Source: Modestobacter marinus (GTDB lineage: Bacteria; Actinomycetota; Actinomycetes; Mycobacteriales; Geodermatophilaceae). Taken from it: DNA of 64,000 bases. The stretch covers positions 1,798,001 through 1,862,000 of the forward strand of contig NZ_JAAMPA010000001.1 of assembly GCF_011758655.1 (NCBI RefSeq), given 5' to 3'. Position numbers and translations under genes: made by a program. Positions 38,000 through 46,943 of the stretch are shown here, one piece after another (positions within the stretch are counted from its first letter, which is position 1; each line of letters starts with the position of its first letter). The notes under the pieces were generated by a model. The model was not told where the DNA came from and ran no database searches. It saw only the letters and a list, made by a program, of their open reading frames with translations.

Positions 38000-39514
38000 T
38001 CACAGCCAGCCGGGCACGATCAGGACCAGCCAGGTGACCGGCGGGATGAGCGCGACCATCGAGAAGCCCCAGACGGTGAGGTTCTTGAACGTCCGCTCCC
38101 GCTCGGCCTCGGTGGCGTTGGCGACCACGAGGGCCCCGCTGGTGGAGAACGGGCTGGAGTCGACGATCGAGGAGGACATCGCCAGTGCGGTGATCAGGCC
38201 GATCGCCCCGATCGCGTTGTCGCCCTGCAGGAAGGGGACGGCCAGCGGGATCAGCGCACCGAGGATGCCGGTGGTGGAGGCGAAGGCCGAGACGACGGCG
38301 CCGATGTAGCAGATGAGCAGCGCGGCGATGAGCGGGAGGCCCATCTGGGCGACGTTGTCCCCGAGCCAGCCGGGCACGTCCTGGTCCTGCATCAGGCCGA
38401 CGAAGGTGACGATGCCGCAGATCAGCAGCACGGTCGGCCAGGCGATCTGGCCGACGGCGCCCTTGGCGCCGCGGGGGGCGATGACCGACAGGATGACGCC
38501 GACGGTGATGGCCATCAGGCCGATGTCGAGGTCCAGGGGGAGCAGCGACCCGACGACCAGGATGACCAGGCCGATCAGCGTCAGCGTGCGGTCCCGGTCG
38601 AGCGTGGTGACCGCGCCGTGGTCCTCGGTGGCCAGGGCGGTGGTCTGCAGCGACCGCTGGTCGGCGCGCTCGCCGGCCGTGGGGTGGTGGTGGCCGGGCT
38701 GCCCGTGCCGGGGCTCGGCCAGCTGGCCGCCGGAGAGCGCGGCACCGCCGGTGCCGGTGCTGCCGACCGCGGCACGCGACGCCGAGGCGCCGCCCCCGGG
38801 GATGTCCTCGCCGGTGTCCTCGGTCGCGTCGCCGGCGACGGTGGCCGCGACGAAGTCGTCGTCGCGCCGGTCGGTGATGTCGACCCGCCCACCGCCGAGC
38901 AGCTTGCGGCCGCCGAACAGGAAGAAGACGGCGATGGAGAGCAGGATGTTGATGACGATCGAGGCGCCCCAGAGGAACAGCGGGCTGCCCTCGAGGCCGT
39001 TGTCGGCGACCACGGTGTTGGTGATGACACCGAAGATCGACAGCGGCGAGAACCCGCCGGCGGTGGCGCCGTTGATGATGAACAGGCCCATCAGCACCGG
39101 GTTGATCTGGTAGCGCCGCGCGAAGGACATGCCGACCGGGGCGATGATCGCGACCACGGCCGGGACGACGCCGCCGATGGCGGTGAGCACGCCGGTGACG
39201 GTGAACATCGCCCACGGGATGGCCGCGAGCCGGCCGCCGGACGCGGTGACCGCGGCGTGCACCAGCCAGTCGACGGTGCCGTTGTTCTTGGCGATGGCGA
39301 ACAGGTACGTCACCCCGACCAGGACGACGAACAACGACCCGGGGAAGAACCCGAAGACCGCGTCGTCGTACGTCGGGTCGCCGTCGGTGCCGTAGATGAA
39401 GTAGCCGGCGATGAACGCCGCCACCAGGGCCAGCGCCCCCATGTGCACGGGCAGGACCGTGGCGATCAGGAAGACCACCAACAAGATCGAGATCAAGACG
39501 AGCTGTACGGACAC
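38000..39514 (-). CDS. MatC-like dicarboxylate/SLC13-type carrier
   Basis: A 504-aa permease with about 11 hydrophobic segments in two halves. The N-half opens VQLVLISILLVVFLIATVLPVHMGALALVAAF and contains GGVVPAVVAIIAPVGMSFARRY, fitting the MatC N-terminal domain of malonate/dicarboxylate carriers; the C-half has SAFASTTGILGALIPLAVPF and SSSIVDSSPFSTSGALVVANA. A hydrophilic central loop of about 85 residues is Gly/His-rich (PRHGQPGHHHPTAGE). GTG 39514 has GGGGA upstream. Glycolate, glyoxylate, malonate or malate uptake would fit the cluster. Confidence 0.85.
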   Translation of the reverse strand: MSVQLVLISILLVVFLIATVLPVHMGALALVAAFIAGYFIYGTDGDPTYDDAVFGFFPGSLFVVLVGVTYLFAIAKNNGTVDWLVHAAVTASGGRLAAIPWAMFTVTGVLTAIGGVVPAVVAIIAPVGMSFARRYQINPVLMGLFIINGATAGGFSPLSIFGVITNTVVADNGLEGSPLFLWGASIVINILLSIAVFFLFGGRKLLGGGRVDITDRRDDDFVAATVAGDATEDTGEDIPGGGASASRAAVGSTGTGGAALSGGQLAEPRHGQPGHHHPTAGERADQRSLQTTALATEDHGAVTTLDRDRTLTLIGLVILVVGSLLPLDLDIGLMAITVGVILSVIAPRGAKGAVGQIAWPTVLLICGIVTFVGLMQDQDVPGWLGDNVAQMGLPLIAALLICYIGAVVSAFASTTGILGALIPLAVPFLQGDNAIGAIGLITALAMSSSIVDSSPFSTSGALVVANATEAERERTFKNLTVWGFSMVALIPPVTWLVLIVPGWL

Positions 39515-39566
39515 CGGCGTCCCCAGGGGTTGGTCGAGGCGGGTGGGCCACCCGCCGGTCAAGCGC

Positions 39567-39581
39567 TTCCGCGATACGGAA
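39567..39581. promoter_or_regulatory. TTCCG-N5-CGGAA operator between matC-like and aminotransferase genes
   Basis: TTCCG-CGATA-CGGAA, a perfect 5-5-5 inverted repeat identical in form to that beside aceB/iclR (34885-34899). It is 53 nt upstream of the carrier start and 173 nt before the aminotransferase start. TAGTCT near 39677 may be the -10 for the aminotransferase. The rest of the 240-nt gap holds no ORF I trust. Confidence 0.6.
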
Positions 39582-39754
39582 CCGCCTTTTCGCTAGCGGG
39601 GATTAGAAGGTCTGGCCGGGCCAGTGTCAAGGCTCACAGGACGTCCGAGATGTCTCAGCGATGATCCGCCTGCCGGTAGTAGTCTCCCGCATGGTGGAGT
39701 TCCGGCGACGGGTCGGGGATCCAGACGAGAGGCCACACCCATGGAGGCACGGGA

Positions 39755-40927
39755 ATGTCAGTGACGACGACGACCGGCGGGCGCCACTTCCTGCAGATCC
39801 CGGGGCCGACCAACGTGCCCGACCGGGTGCTGCGGGCGATGGCCGCCCCGACCATCGACCACCGCGGCCCGGAGTTCGCCGCGCTCGGCCTGGAGGTCCT
39901 GGAGGCGGTCAAGCCGGTCTTCGGCACGACCCAGCCGGTGGTCATCTACCCGGCCTCGGGCACCGGTGCCTGGGAGGCGGCGCTGACCAACACGCTCTCG
40001 CCCGGGGACAAGGTGCTGGCCTTCGAGACCGGCCACTTCGCCACCCTGTGGCAGGAGATGGCCACCCGGCTGGGGCTGGAGGTCGAGTTCGTGGCCGGTG
40101 ACTGGCGGCACGGCGCCGACCCGGCCGCGGCCCAGGAGCGGCTCGCCGCCGACACTGCGCACGAGATCAAGGCCGTCATGGTCGTCCACAACGAGACCTC
40201 CACCGGCGTCACCAGCCGGGTCGCGGAGGTGCGGAAGGCCATCGACGCCGCCGACCACCCGGCCCTCCTGCTGGTCGACACCATCTCCTCGCTGGGCAGC
40301 ATCGACTACCGGCACGACGAGTGGGGCGTCGACGTCACCGTCGCAGGCTCCCAGAAGGGGCTCATGCTCCCGCCGGGGCTGAGCTTCAACGCGGTCAGCG
40401 ACAAGGCGCTGCAGGCGTCGAAGACGGCCGGCCTGCCGCGGTCCTTCTGGGACTGGCAGCCGATCCTGGCCGCCAACGAGCGCGGCTTCTTCCCGTACAC
40501 GCCCGCCACCAACCTGCTGTACGCGCTGAAGGTGGCGCTGGAGATGCTCGACGACGAGGGCCTGGCCAACGTCTACGCGCGGCACACCCGGCACGCCGAG
40601 GCCACCCGGGCCGCCGTCCGCGGCTGGGGCCTGGAGGTGCTGGCCCTCGACGAGCGGGAGTACTCCGGCTCGCTGACCGCCATCTACATGCCCGACGGCG
40701 GCGCCGACGCCGTCCGCGCCACGATCCTGCGGGAGTACGACATGTCCCTGGGCGCCGGCCTCGGCAAGCTCGCCGACAAGGTGTTCCGGATCGGGCACCT
40801 GGGCCACTTCAACGACCTGACCCTGGTCGGCACGCTCGGTGGTGTGCAGATGGGCCTGGTCCGCAGCGGCGTGGACATCGACCCGAACGGGATCCAGGCG
40901 GCCCTCGAGCGCCTGCAGCAGGCATGA
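39755..40927 (+). CDS. Serine/alanine-glyoxylate aminotransferase family protein
   Basis: PLP-dependent class V aminotransferase, 390 aa. FLQIPGPTNVPDRVLRAM and DHRGPEFAALGLEVL open the protein; the Schiff-base lysine is in VTVAGSQKGLMLPPG (about residue 196). FNAVSDKAL and LREYDMSLGAGLGKLADKVFRIGHLG match serine-glyoxylate aminotransferases of methylotrophs (SgaA) as well as alanine-glyoxylate enzymes, so the amino donor is unsure. GGAGG sits 7 nt before ATG 39755. Stop and next start overlap (ATGA). It turns glyoxylate into glycine. Confidence 0.9.
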   Translation: MSVTTTTGGRHFLQIPGPTNVPDRVLRAMAAPTIDHRGPEFAALGLEVLEAVKPVFGTTQPVVIYPASGTGAWEAALTNTLSPGDKVLAFETGHFATLWQEMATRLGLEVEFVAGDWRHGADPAAAQERLAADTAHEIKAVMVVHNETSTGVTSRVAEVRKAIDAADHPALLLVDTISSLGSIDYRHDEWGVDVTVAGSQKGLMLPPGLSFNAVSDKALQASKTAGLPRSFWDWQPILAANERGFFPYTPATNLLYALKVALEMLDDEGLANVYARHTRHAEATRAAVRGWGLEVLALDEREYSGSLTAIYMPDGGADAVRATILREYDMSLGAGLGKLADKVFRIGHLGHFNDLTLVGTLGGVQMGLVRSGVDIDPNGIQAALERLQQA

Positions 40928-43842
40928 CGGCGGCCCCGGAGCGCCCCCGCATGGGGGTGGCGGACCTCGAGGGCGAGCTGACCCGGGCGCTGGACGGCGA
41001 GGTCGCCTTCGACGACTACACCCGGCACCTGTTCAGCCAGGACGCCTCGATGTACACGATGACGCCGGTCGGGGTCGCCTACCCGGCGCACACCGCCGAC
41101 GTGGTGGCCGCGGTGCGGCTGGCCCGCGAGGCCGGCATCCCGGTGCTCGCCCGGGGCGCGGGCACCAGCCTGGCCGGGCAGACCGTCGGCCCGGGCCTGG
41201 TGCTGGACCTCTCCCGGCACATGCACCGGATCACCGAGCTGGACCCCGAGGCCCGCACGGCCCGGGTCGAGCCCGGCGTCGTCCAGGACGACCTCAACCG
41301 GGCCGCCGCGGCCGCCGGGCTGATGTTCGGCCCGGACACCTCGACGTCCAACCGCGCCACCGTCGGCGGGATGATCGGCAACAACTCCGCCGGCAGCGGC
41401 TCGGTCCGCTTCGGGATGACGATCGACCACGTCGAGGAGGTCGACGTCGTCCTGGCCGACGGGTCGACGGCGACGTTCGGCGTGGTCGACGAGGCCGAGC
41501 GGGCCCGCCGGGCGCAGGGCGACACGCTCGAGGCGGAGATCTACCGCCGGCTGCCCGAGCTGGTGGCCGCGAACGCCGAGGCGATCGCCACCGGGTTCCC
41601 CTCCTTCTGGCGGCGGGCCGGTGGCTACCGGCTGGACCGGCTGGCCGAGGGGCAGCCCTTCGACCTGGCGAAGTTCCTGGTCGGCTCCGAGGGCACGCTG
41701 GCGATCATCACCGCAGCCCGGGTCGGGCTGGTGCCCAAGCCGTCGAAGCAGGTCTTCGCGGTGGGCCACTTCGAGACGGTGCAGGCGGCGATCAACGCCA
41801 CCGAGGACGCCCTGTCGGTCGACCCGGCGCAGGTCGAGCTGCTGGACCGCACGATCCTCGACCTCTCCCGGCAGAAGATCGAGTACGCCGGGCTGGGCAA
41901 GATCCTGCAGGGCGACCCCGACGCGCTGCTGTTCGTCTCCTTCACCGGGGACGACGAGGCCCAGCTGGTCGAGTCCATGGACCGCCTCGTCGAGCTCTGG
42001 GAGCGCAACGGGCACGGCTACCACACCCTGCGGGCGGTCACCCCGGCCCAGCAGGGGGCGCTGCTCAAGGTGCGCAAGTCCGCGCTGGGCCTGCTGATGG
42101 CCAACTCGGTGGGCGCCCGCCGGCCGCTGGCGTTCATCGAGGACACCGCGGTCGACCCGAAGCACCTGGCCGAGTACACCGCCCGGTTCAAGGACGTGCT
42201 GGACCGGCACGAGCTGGAGGCCGGCTTCTACGGGCACTGCTCGGTCGGCTGCCTGCACATCCGGCCCTTCGTCGACCTGAGCCAGCCCGGCCAGGTCGAG
42301 GTCATGCGCTCGGTGGCGGTGGAGATCAAGGACCTGGTCCGCGAGTACGGCGGGGTGAACTCCAGCGAGCACGGCGACGGGCTGGCCCGCAGCGAGTTCA
42401 ACCGCGAGCTCTTCGGCGACGACCTCTACGAGGCGATGCGCCAGGTCAAGGCGATCTTCGACCCGCAGGGCACGCTGAACCCCGGCAAGATCGTCGACTC
42501 GCCGGCGATGACCGAGCACCTGCGGGACGCGAACCCGCCGCAGCCCGGCCCGCTGCGCACCCGGCTGCAGTTCGACGTCGTCGGCGGGATGTTCGGCGCC
42601 GCCGACCGCTGCATGAACATCGGGCTGTGCCGCAAGTCCACGACCGGGGCGATGTGCCCGTCCTACATCGCCACCCGGATGGAGGAGCACTCCACCCGCG
42701 GCCGGGCCGGCGCGCTGGTCAAGGCGCTGAGCGAGGGCGACCCGCACACCGCGCTGGCCGACGAGCGGCTGCACGAGGTGCTCGACCTGTGCCTGATGTG
42801 CAAGGCGTGCAAGAGCGAGTGCCCGCTGGGCGTCGACGTCTCGGCGATGAAGAGCGAGGCGCTGGCGGCCAAGCACGACGTGCACGGCACGCCGCTGCGG
42901 TCGCGGGCGTTCGGCGCGATCCGGACGCTCAACCGGCTGGGCTCGGCGACGGCGCCGCTGTCGAACCTGCCGCTGAAGATCAAGCCGCTGCGGGCGCTGA
43001 TGGACGCCCGGCTGGGCATCGCCCGGCAGCGCGACCTGCCGGTCTTCCACCGGACGACGCTGATGCGCTGGTTCAAGCGGCACGAGGCGCCGGCGGCGCT
43101 GACCCAGCAGCCGGTCACGATGCTGGCCGACTCGTTCACCAGCTACACCGAGCCGGGCATCGGGCAGGCCGTCGTCCGGCTGCTGGAGGCCGCCGGGCAC
43201 CCGGTGCGGCTGGAGAGCAAGGGCTGCTGCGGCCGCGCGAGCATCTCCAAGGGCCTGCTGGACGACGCCCGGGGCAAGGCGCAGAAGCTGGCGGCGAACC
43301 TCTGCGAGGGCTCCGAGCCCGGTTCGCCGATCGTCGGCTGCGAGCCCTCCTGCATCCTCACGCTGCGCGCCGAGCACGTGGAGCTGCTGCCCGACGACCC
43401 GAACGTCCGGGACGTCGCGGCGCGGGTGAAGCTGCCCGAGGAGCTGCTGGTCGAGGCGATCGACGAGGGCCGGCTGCAGCTCCGCGAGGACAGCTGGCTG
43501 GCCGGGCGGACCGTGGTGTTCCACGGCCACTGTCACCAGAAGGCCGAGGCCGGGACGGCGGCCACGGTCGCGCTGCTGTCGCGGATCCCCGGCGTCACCG
43601 TGCAGGAGCTCGATGCCGGCTGCTGCGGCATGGCCGGGTCGTTCGGCTTCGAGTCCGAGCACTACGACGTGTCCCTGCAGGTGGGGGAGGACCGGCTGTT
43701 CCCGGCCGTGCGGGCCGCCGCGCCGGACGCGGTCATCGCCGCGACCGGGGTCTCCTGCCGTCAGCAGATCTTCCACGGCACCCAGCGCACCGCCTGGCAC
43801 CCGGCGGAGCTGGTGCTGGAGGCACTGCAGGTGCCGGCCTGA
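40924..43842 (+). CDS. Fused FAD-linked oxidase / Fe-S dehydrogenase (D-2-hydroxyacid or D-lactate type)
   Basis: A 972-aa single-chain enzyme. The N-terminal half is GlcD/Dld-like: VLARGAGTSLAGQTVGPGLVLDLSRHM, GGMIGNNSAGSGSVRFG, LVGSEGTLAIIT and the metal site YGHCSVGCLHIRPFVD plus VNSSEHGDGLARSE. The C-half is GlcF-like: a first cluster region (CMNIGLCRKSTTGAMCPSY), CLMCKACKSECPLGVD, then CCG domains (KGCCGRASISKG, GHCHQKAEAG, AGCCGMAGSFGFE). It passes electrons to quinone. It is co-translated with the glyoxylate aminotransferase, so glycolate, lactate or another 2-hydroxyacid is likely; the exact substrate is open. Confidence 0.9.
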   Translation: MTAAPERPRMGVADLEGELTRALDGEVAFDDYTRHLFSQDASMYTMTPVGVAYPAHTADVVAAVRLAREAGIPVLARGAGTSLAGQTVGPGLVLDLSRHMHRITELDPEARTARVEPGVVQDDLNRAAAAAGLMFGPDTSTSNRATVGGMIGNNSAGSGSVRFGMTIDHVEEVDVVLADGSTATFGVVDEAERARRAQGDTLEAEIYRRLPELVAANAEAIATGFPSFWRRAGGYRLDRLAEGQPFDLAKFLVGSEGTLAIITAARVGLVPKPSKQVFAVGHFETVQAAINATEDALSVDPAQVELLDRTILDLSRQKIEYAGLGKILQGDPDALLFVSFTGDDEAQLVESMDRLVELWERNGHGYHTLRAVTPAQQGALLKVRKSALGLLMANSVGARRPLAFIEDTAVDPKHLAEYTARFKDVLDRHELEAGFYGHCSVGCLHIRPFVDLSQPGQVEVMRSVAVEIKDLVREYGGVNSSEHGDGLARSEFNRELFGDDLYEAMRQVKAIFDPQGTLNPGKIVDSPAMTEHLRDANPPQPGPLRTRLQFDVVGGMFGAADRCMNIGLCRKSTTGAMCPSYIATRMEEHSTRGRAGALVKALSEGDPHTALADERLHEVLDLCLMCKACKSECPLGVDVSAMKSEALAAKHDVHGTPLRSRAFGAIRTLNRLGSATAPLSNLPLKIKPLRALMDARLGIARQRDLPVFHRTTLMRWFKRHEAPAALTQQPVTMLADSFTSYTEPGIGQAVVRLLEAAGHPVRLESKGCCGRASISKGLLDDARGKAQKLAANLCEGSEPGSPIVGCEPSCILTLRAEHVELLPDDPNVRDVAARVKLPEELLVEAIDEGRLQLREDSWLAGRTVVFHGHCHQKAEAGTAATVALLSRIPGVTVQELDAGCCGMAGSFGFESEHYDVSLQVGEDRLFPAVRAAAPDAVIAATGVSCRQQIFHGTQRTAWHPAELVLEALQVPA

Positions 43843-43865
43843 CCCCAGGCTGAGCGCGGACCGCC

Positions 43866-43909
43866 GGACGGGCGGCGACCGGACCCCGAGGTCCGGTCGC
43901 CGCCCGTCC
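43866..43909 (+). terminator. Strong terminator after the fused dehydrogenase
   Basis: A perfect 20-bp stem (43866-43885 with 43890-43909) and tetraloop CCGA, 23 nt after the stop. The most stable hairpin in the window by inspection. Confidence 0.9.
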
Positions 43910-43933
43910 GTGCGTCCGGGAGACGAGAGTCAC

Positions 43934-43950
43934 GGTTGCATGTCGCAACC
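43934..43950. promoter_or_regulatory. Inverted-repeat operator upstream of marR-emrB operon
   Basis: GGTTGC-ATGTC-GCAACC, perfect 6-bp arms with a 5-nt spacer; a further half-site GGTTGC lies at 43974-43979. It is about 75 nt before the MarR start. Probable autoregulatory site. Confidence 0.55.
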
Positions 43951-44023
43951 AACAGGGACATGATGGTTGCTGTCTACATGTACCGGGCGTGGTGCCCGGC
44001 GGCGGAACAGCAGGGGGCGCGTC

Positions 44024-44503
44024 GTGCACCTCACCCGGGAGACCTCCGAACGGCTCACCGCCGGCGTGGCCCGGCTGGTGCGCAGCATCAAGCACCTGGG
44101 GCCCCGGGCCGCGGCCGACCTCTACGGTGACCTGCCCTCCTTCGGCTGGGCGCTGCTCGTGCCGCTGGAGCAGGACGGTGACCAGCGGTGCAGCGCCCTG
44201 GCCGACCGCGCCGGCGTCGACGTCTCGGTGGCCAGCCGGCAGGTCGCGGCCCTGCAGCGTGCCGGGTACGTCGAGCGGCGTCCCGACCCCCTCGACGGCC
44301 GGGCCAGCCTGATCAGCCTCAGCGCCGCCGGGTCGGCCGCCCTGGCCCACACCCGCCGGGTCCGTGGCCGGTGGGCGGTCGAGGCGCTGGCCGACTGGAC
44401 CGAGGCCGAGGCGCAGGAGTTCGACCGCCTGCTGGAGAAGTTCGCCGACGGGCTCGACCGCGCGGGTGGGCGCACCCACCGGTCCCCGGCCGGGGCGGGC
44501 TGA
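44024..44503 (+). CDS. MarR family transcriptional regulator of a drug efflux operon
   Basis: A 159-aa winged-helix protein. The recognition region is CSALADRAGVDVSVASRQVAALQRAGYVERRPDPLDGRASLISLS. GTG 44024 is chosen over an upstream ATG at 43967 because AGGGGG sits 7 nt before it and the upstream stretch is unlike MarR proteins. Followed 67 nt later by an EmrB-type exporter on the same strand, which it likely represses through the inverted repeat at 43934. Confidence 0.87.
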   Translation: MHLTRETSERLTAGVARLVRSIKHLGPRAAADLYGDLPSFGWALLVPLEQDGDQRCSALADRAGVDVSVASRQVAALQRAGYVERRPDPLDGRASLISLSAAGSAALAHTRRVRGRWAVEALADWTEAEAQEFDRLLEKFADGLDRAGGRTHRSPAGAG

Positions 44504-44570
44504 CCGTCCCCGGCCCGCACCCGCCACCCCTTCGCACCCTCTCGCACCCGTGATGCCAGGAGAACCACAG

Positions 44571-46232
44571 ATGAGCAGCACCGCACCCACCCGGCCCGAC
44601 GCCGGGGCGACCGCCGGCCCATCGGCGCTCGGCCCGGCCGAGCAGCAGGGCCGGATGACGCACCCGCAGATCCTCAGCGCGCTGTCGGGGATGTTGCTGG
44701 CGATGTTCGTCGCGTTCCTGTCCTCGACCGTCGTCTCCAACGCCCTGCCGACGATCATCACCGACCTGCGCGGCACGCAGAGCCAGTACACCTGGGTGGT
44801 CACCGCGACCCTGCTGGCCTCGACCGCCTCCACGCCGATCTGGGGCAAGCTCGCCGACCTGTTCAGCAAGAAGCTGCTCATCCAGATCGCGATCGTCGTC
44901 TTCATCGTCGGCTCGATGCTGGCCGGGCTCTCGCAGTCGCTGCCGACGCTGATCGGCTGGCGGGTGCTGCAGGGCCTGGGGCTGGGTGGCCTGCAGGCGC
45001 TGGTGCAGATCGCGATGGCGGCGATGATCAGCCCGCGTGAGCGCGGCCGGTACTCCGGCCTGCTCGGCTCGGTGATGGCGGTCGCCACCGTCGGCGGCCC
45101 GCTGATCGGTGGCCTGCTGGTCGACACCAGCTGGCTGGGCTGGCGCTGGTGCTTCTTCGTCGGCGTCCCGTTCGCCGCGGTGGCCCTGGTGCTCCTGCAG
45201 CGGACCCTGCACCTGCCGGTGACCCGGCGCGCGGTCACCATCGACTACCTGGGCGCCTCCTTCCTGACCGCCGGCGTCTCGGCGCTGCTGATCTGGGTGA
45301 CCCTGGCCGGGGACAGCTTCGCGTGGGCCTCGCTGGAGACGGTGCTGTTCGTGGGGGGCGGTGTGCTCGCCGTCGTGGCGTTCGTCGTCACCGAGCTGCG
45401 GGCGGCGGAGCCGATCGTCCCGCTCCGGCTGTTCCGCGACCGGACGACGACCCTGGCGATCATCGCCAGCGTCGCCATCGGTGTCGCGATGTTCGGCTCC
45501 ACGGTCTTCCTCGGCCAGTACCTGCAGATCTCCCGCGGCTACTCGCCGACGGCGGCCGGGCTGCTCACCATCCCGATGGTCGGTGGCCTGCTCGTCTCCT
45601 CGACCGTCTCCGGGATCCTGATCACCCGCACCGGGTTCTGGAAGCGCTACCTGGTCGCCGGCTCGCTGCTCGTGGCGATCGGGTTCGGCCTGCTGGCCAC
45701 CATCGACCACGCCACGAACATGGTCGTGCTGGGCGTCTTCCTCGCGGTGCTCGGCATCGGCATCGGGATGACCATGCAGAACCTGGTGCTGGCCGTGCAG
45801 AACACCGTCGCCGCCACCGACCTGGGGGCGGCGAGCTCGGCGGTGGCCTTCTTCCGCAGCCTGGGCGGCACGATCGGCGTCTCGGTGCTCGGCGCGGTGC
45901 TCTCCAGCCGGGTCGGCACGCTCATCCGGTCCGGGCTGGCCGACGTCCCCGGCGCCCCGGCCGCCGGCAGCTCCCCGGACATCGGGCTGGCCGACCTGGC
46001 CGACGCCCCGGCGCCGATCCGCGCGCTGATCCAGGTCTCCTACGGTGACGCGACCGGGCGGGTCTTCCTGATCGCGGCGCTGCTGTCGATCGTCACGATC
46101 GTGGCCATCCTGTTCATCCGGGAGGTCGCGCTGCGCACGGAGACCGGGGACGAGCGGCTGCAGGCCGAGCGCACCCCGGCGGCGGACCCGACGGCCGAGG
46201 TCGACGAGCAGCTCGCCGGGCGGCGCGGCTGA
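44571..46232 (+). CDS. MFS drug:H+ antiporter, DHA2 family (EmrB/QacA)
   Basis: A 553-aa exporter with 14 predicted helices. MLLAMFVAFLSSTVVSNALPTIITDLRGTQSQYTWVVTATLLASTASTPIWGKL carries the DHA2 motif D1-like start and motif A (GKLADLFSKKLL); motif C is GLLGSVMAVATVGGPLIGGLLVD. A basic/acidic C-terminal tail follows. ATG 44571 has AGGAG 9 nt upstream; an in-frame ATG at 44553 lies before that site and is less likely. In operon with MarR. Substrates unknown. Confidence 0.92.
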   Translation: MSSTAPTRPDAGATAGPSALGPAEQQGRMTHPQILSALSGMLLAMFVAFLSSTVVSNALPTIITDLRGTQSQYTWVVTATLLASTASTPIWGKLADLFSKKLLIQIAIVVFIVGSMLAGLSQSLPTLIGWRVLQGLGLGGLQALVQIAMAAMISPRERGRYSGLLGSVMAVATVGGPLIGGLLVDTSWLGWRWCFFVGVPFAAVALVLLQRTLHLPVTRRAVTIDYLGASFLTAGVSALLIWVTLAGDSFAWASLETVLFVGGGVLAVVAFVVTELRAAEPIVPLRLFRDRTTTLAIIASVAIGVAMFGSTVFLGQYLQISRGYSPTAAGLLTIPMVGGLLVSSTVSGILITRTGFWKRYLVAGSLLVAIGFGLLATIDHATNMVVLGVFLAVLGIGIGMTMQNLVLAVQNTVAATDLGAASSAVAFFRSLGGTIGVSVLGAVLSSRVGTLIRSGLADVPGAPAAGSSPDIGLADLADAPAPIRALIQVSYGDATGRVFLIAALLSIVTIVAILFIREVALRTETGDERLQAERTPAADPTAEVDEQLAGRRG

Positions 46233-46249
46233 CCGCACCGCGGACGCAC

Positions 46250-46285
46250 AGAGGCCCGTCTCCCCACCGGGGGAGACGGGCCTCT
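46250..46285 (+). terminator. Strong terminator after the emrB-like gene
   Basis: A perfect 16-bp stem AGAGGCCCGTCTCCCC/GGGGAGACGGGCCTCT with tetraloop ACCG, followed by GTTGTGT, one of the few hairpins here with a T-rich tail. Confidence 0.9.
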
Positions 46286-46295
46286 GTTGTGTCAC

Positions 46296-46350
46296 GGCCC
46301 CCCTCCAGGGGCCCACCCTGAGCCTGCGAAGAGTGGGGGAAAGGGGGGCC
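46296..46350 (-). terminator. Dispersed stop-codon hairpin, copy C (after osmC)
   Basis: GGCCCCCCT/AGGGGGGCC stem (9 bp) with the apical decamer GAGCCTGCGA at 46320-46329. On the minus strand it starts TGAGGAAGGGCCCC, with TGA being the osmC stop, exactly as in copy A. Confidence 0.8.
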
Positions 46351-46355
46351 CTTCC

Positions 46356-46790
46356 TCAGACGAGCGAGGCGTCGAGGGTGATGTCGACGGCGGCCAGCGC
46401 CTTGCTCACCGGGCACCCGGCCTTGGCGGCCTGGGCGGCCTTGTCGAACCCGGCGGCGTCGAGCCCGTCGACCTCGCCACGCACGGTGAGCGCGATGCCG
46501 GTGATCGTCGGGGCGCCGTCCTGCTGGCCCAGGGTCACGTCGGCGCTCACCTCGAGCGACTGCGTCGTGCCGCCGGCCTTGCCGATCTCGCTGGACAGCG
46601 CCATGGCGTAACAGGACGAGTGCGCGGCGGCGATGAGCTCCTCGGGGCTGGTGGTGCCCCCGGCCTCCTCGGCAGCCCGCTTCGGGAAGCTGACGTCGAA
46701 CGTGCCGACCTTCGAGCTGGAGAGCTCGACCTGGCCGGAGCCCTCCTGCAGGGAGCCGTTCCAGGCAGTGCGTGCGGTGCGGGTGGGCAT
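46356..46790 (-). CDS. osmC: OsmC family peroxiredoxin
   Basis: Thiol-dependent organic hydroperoxide reductase of the OsmC branch, 144 aa. The peroxidatic Cys60 is in AAAHSSCYAMALSSEIG and the resolving Cys (about 125) in AKAGCPVSKALA; the opening TARTAWNGSLQEGSG and TTSPEELIAAAH match OsmC rather than Ohr. ATG 46790 follows GGAGG. It lies downstream of an OhrR-type MarR gene on the same strand, 184 nt apart; the gap holds the ohrR terminator hairpin and no ORF. Confidence 0.93.
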   Translation of the reverse strand: MPTRTARTAWNGSLQEGSGQVELSSSKVGTFDVSFPKRAAEEAGGTTSPEELIAAAHSSCYAMALSSEIGKAGGTTQSLEVSADVTLGQQDGAPTITGIALTVRGEVDGLDAAGFDKAAQAAKAGCPVSKALAAVDITLDASLV

Positions 46791-46943
46791 CGGACCTCCT
46801 CCTCGTCGGTGCGGCCACGACGCGGGTCTGCGCCGTGACCGGACACCGGTTCTGACGAGGTCAACCGTTCCGGGCCGGCGGTGTTCCCGCCACCGCACCC
46901 GCGGTGGCCCGCTGCCGGGACGGCCGGGTGGTGGCGTGGTGCG

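Noticed and set aside
39661..40101. Plus-strand ORF opening MIRLPVVVSRMVEFRRR upstream of the aminotransferase
   Set aside because: It overlaps the aminotransferase gene in another frame; the ATG at 39755 with GGAGG and full family match is the real start.
40684..43800. Minus-strand ORF of 1038 codons opposite the fused dehydrogenase
   Set aside because: Shadow of a GC-rich gene. The plus strand carries conserved FAD and Fe-S motifs throughout and the antisense product has none.
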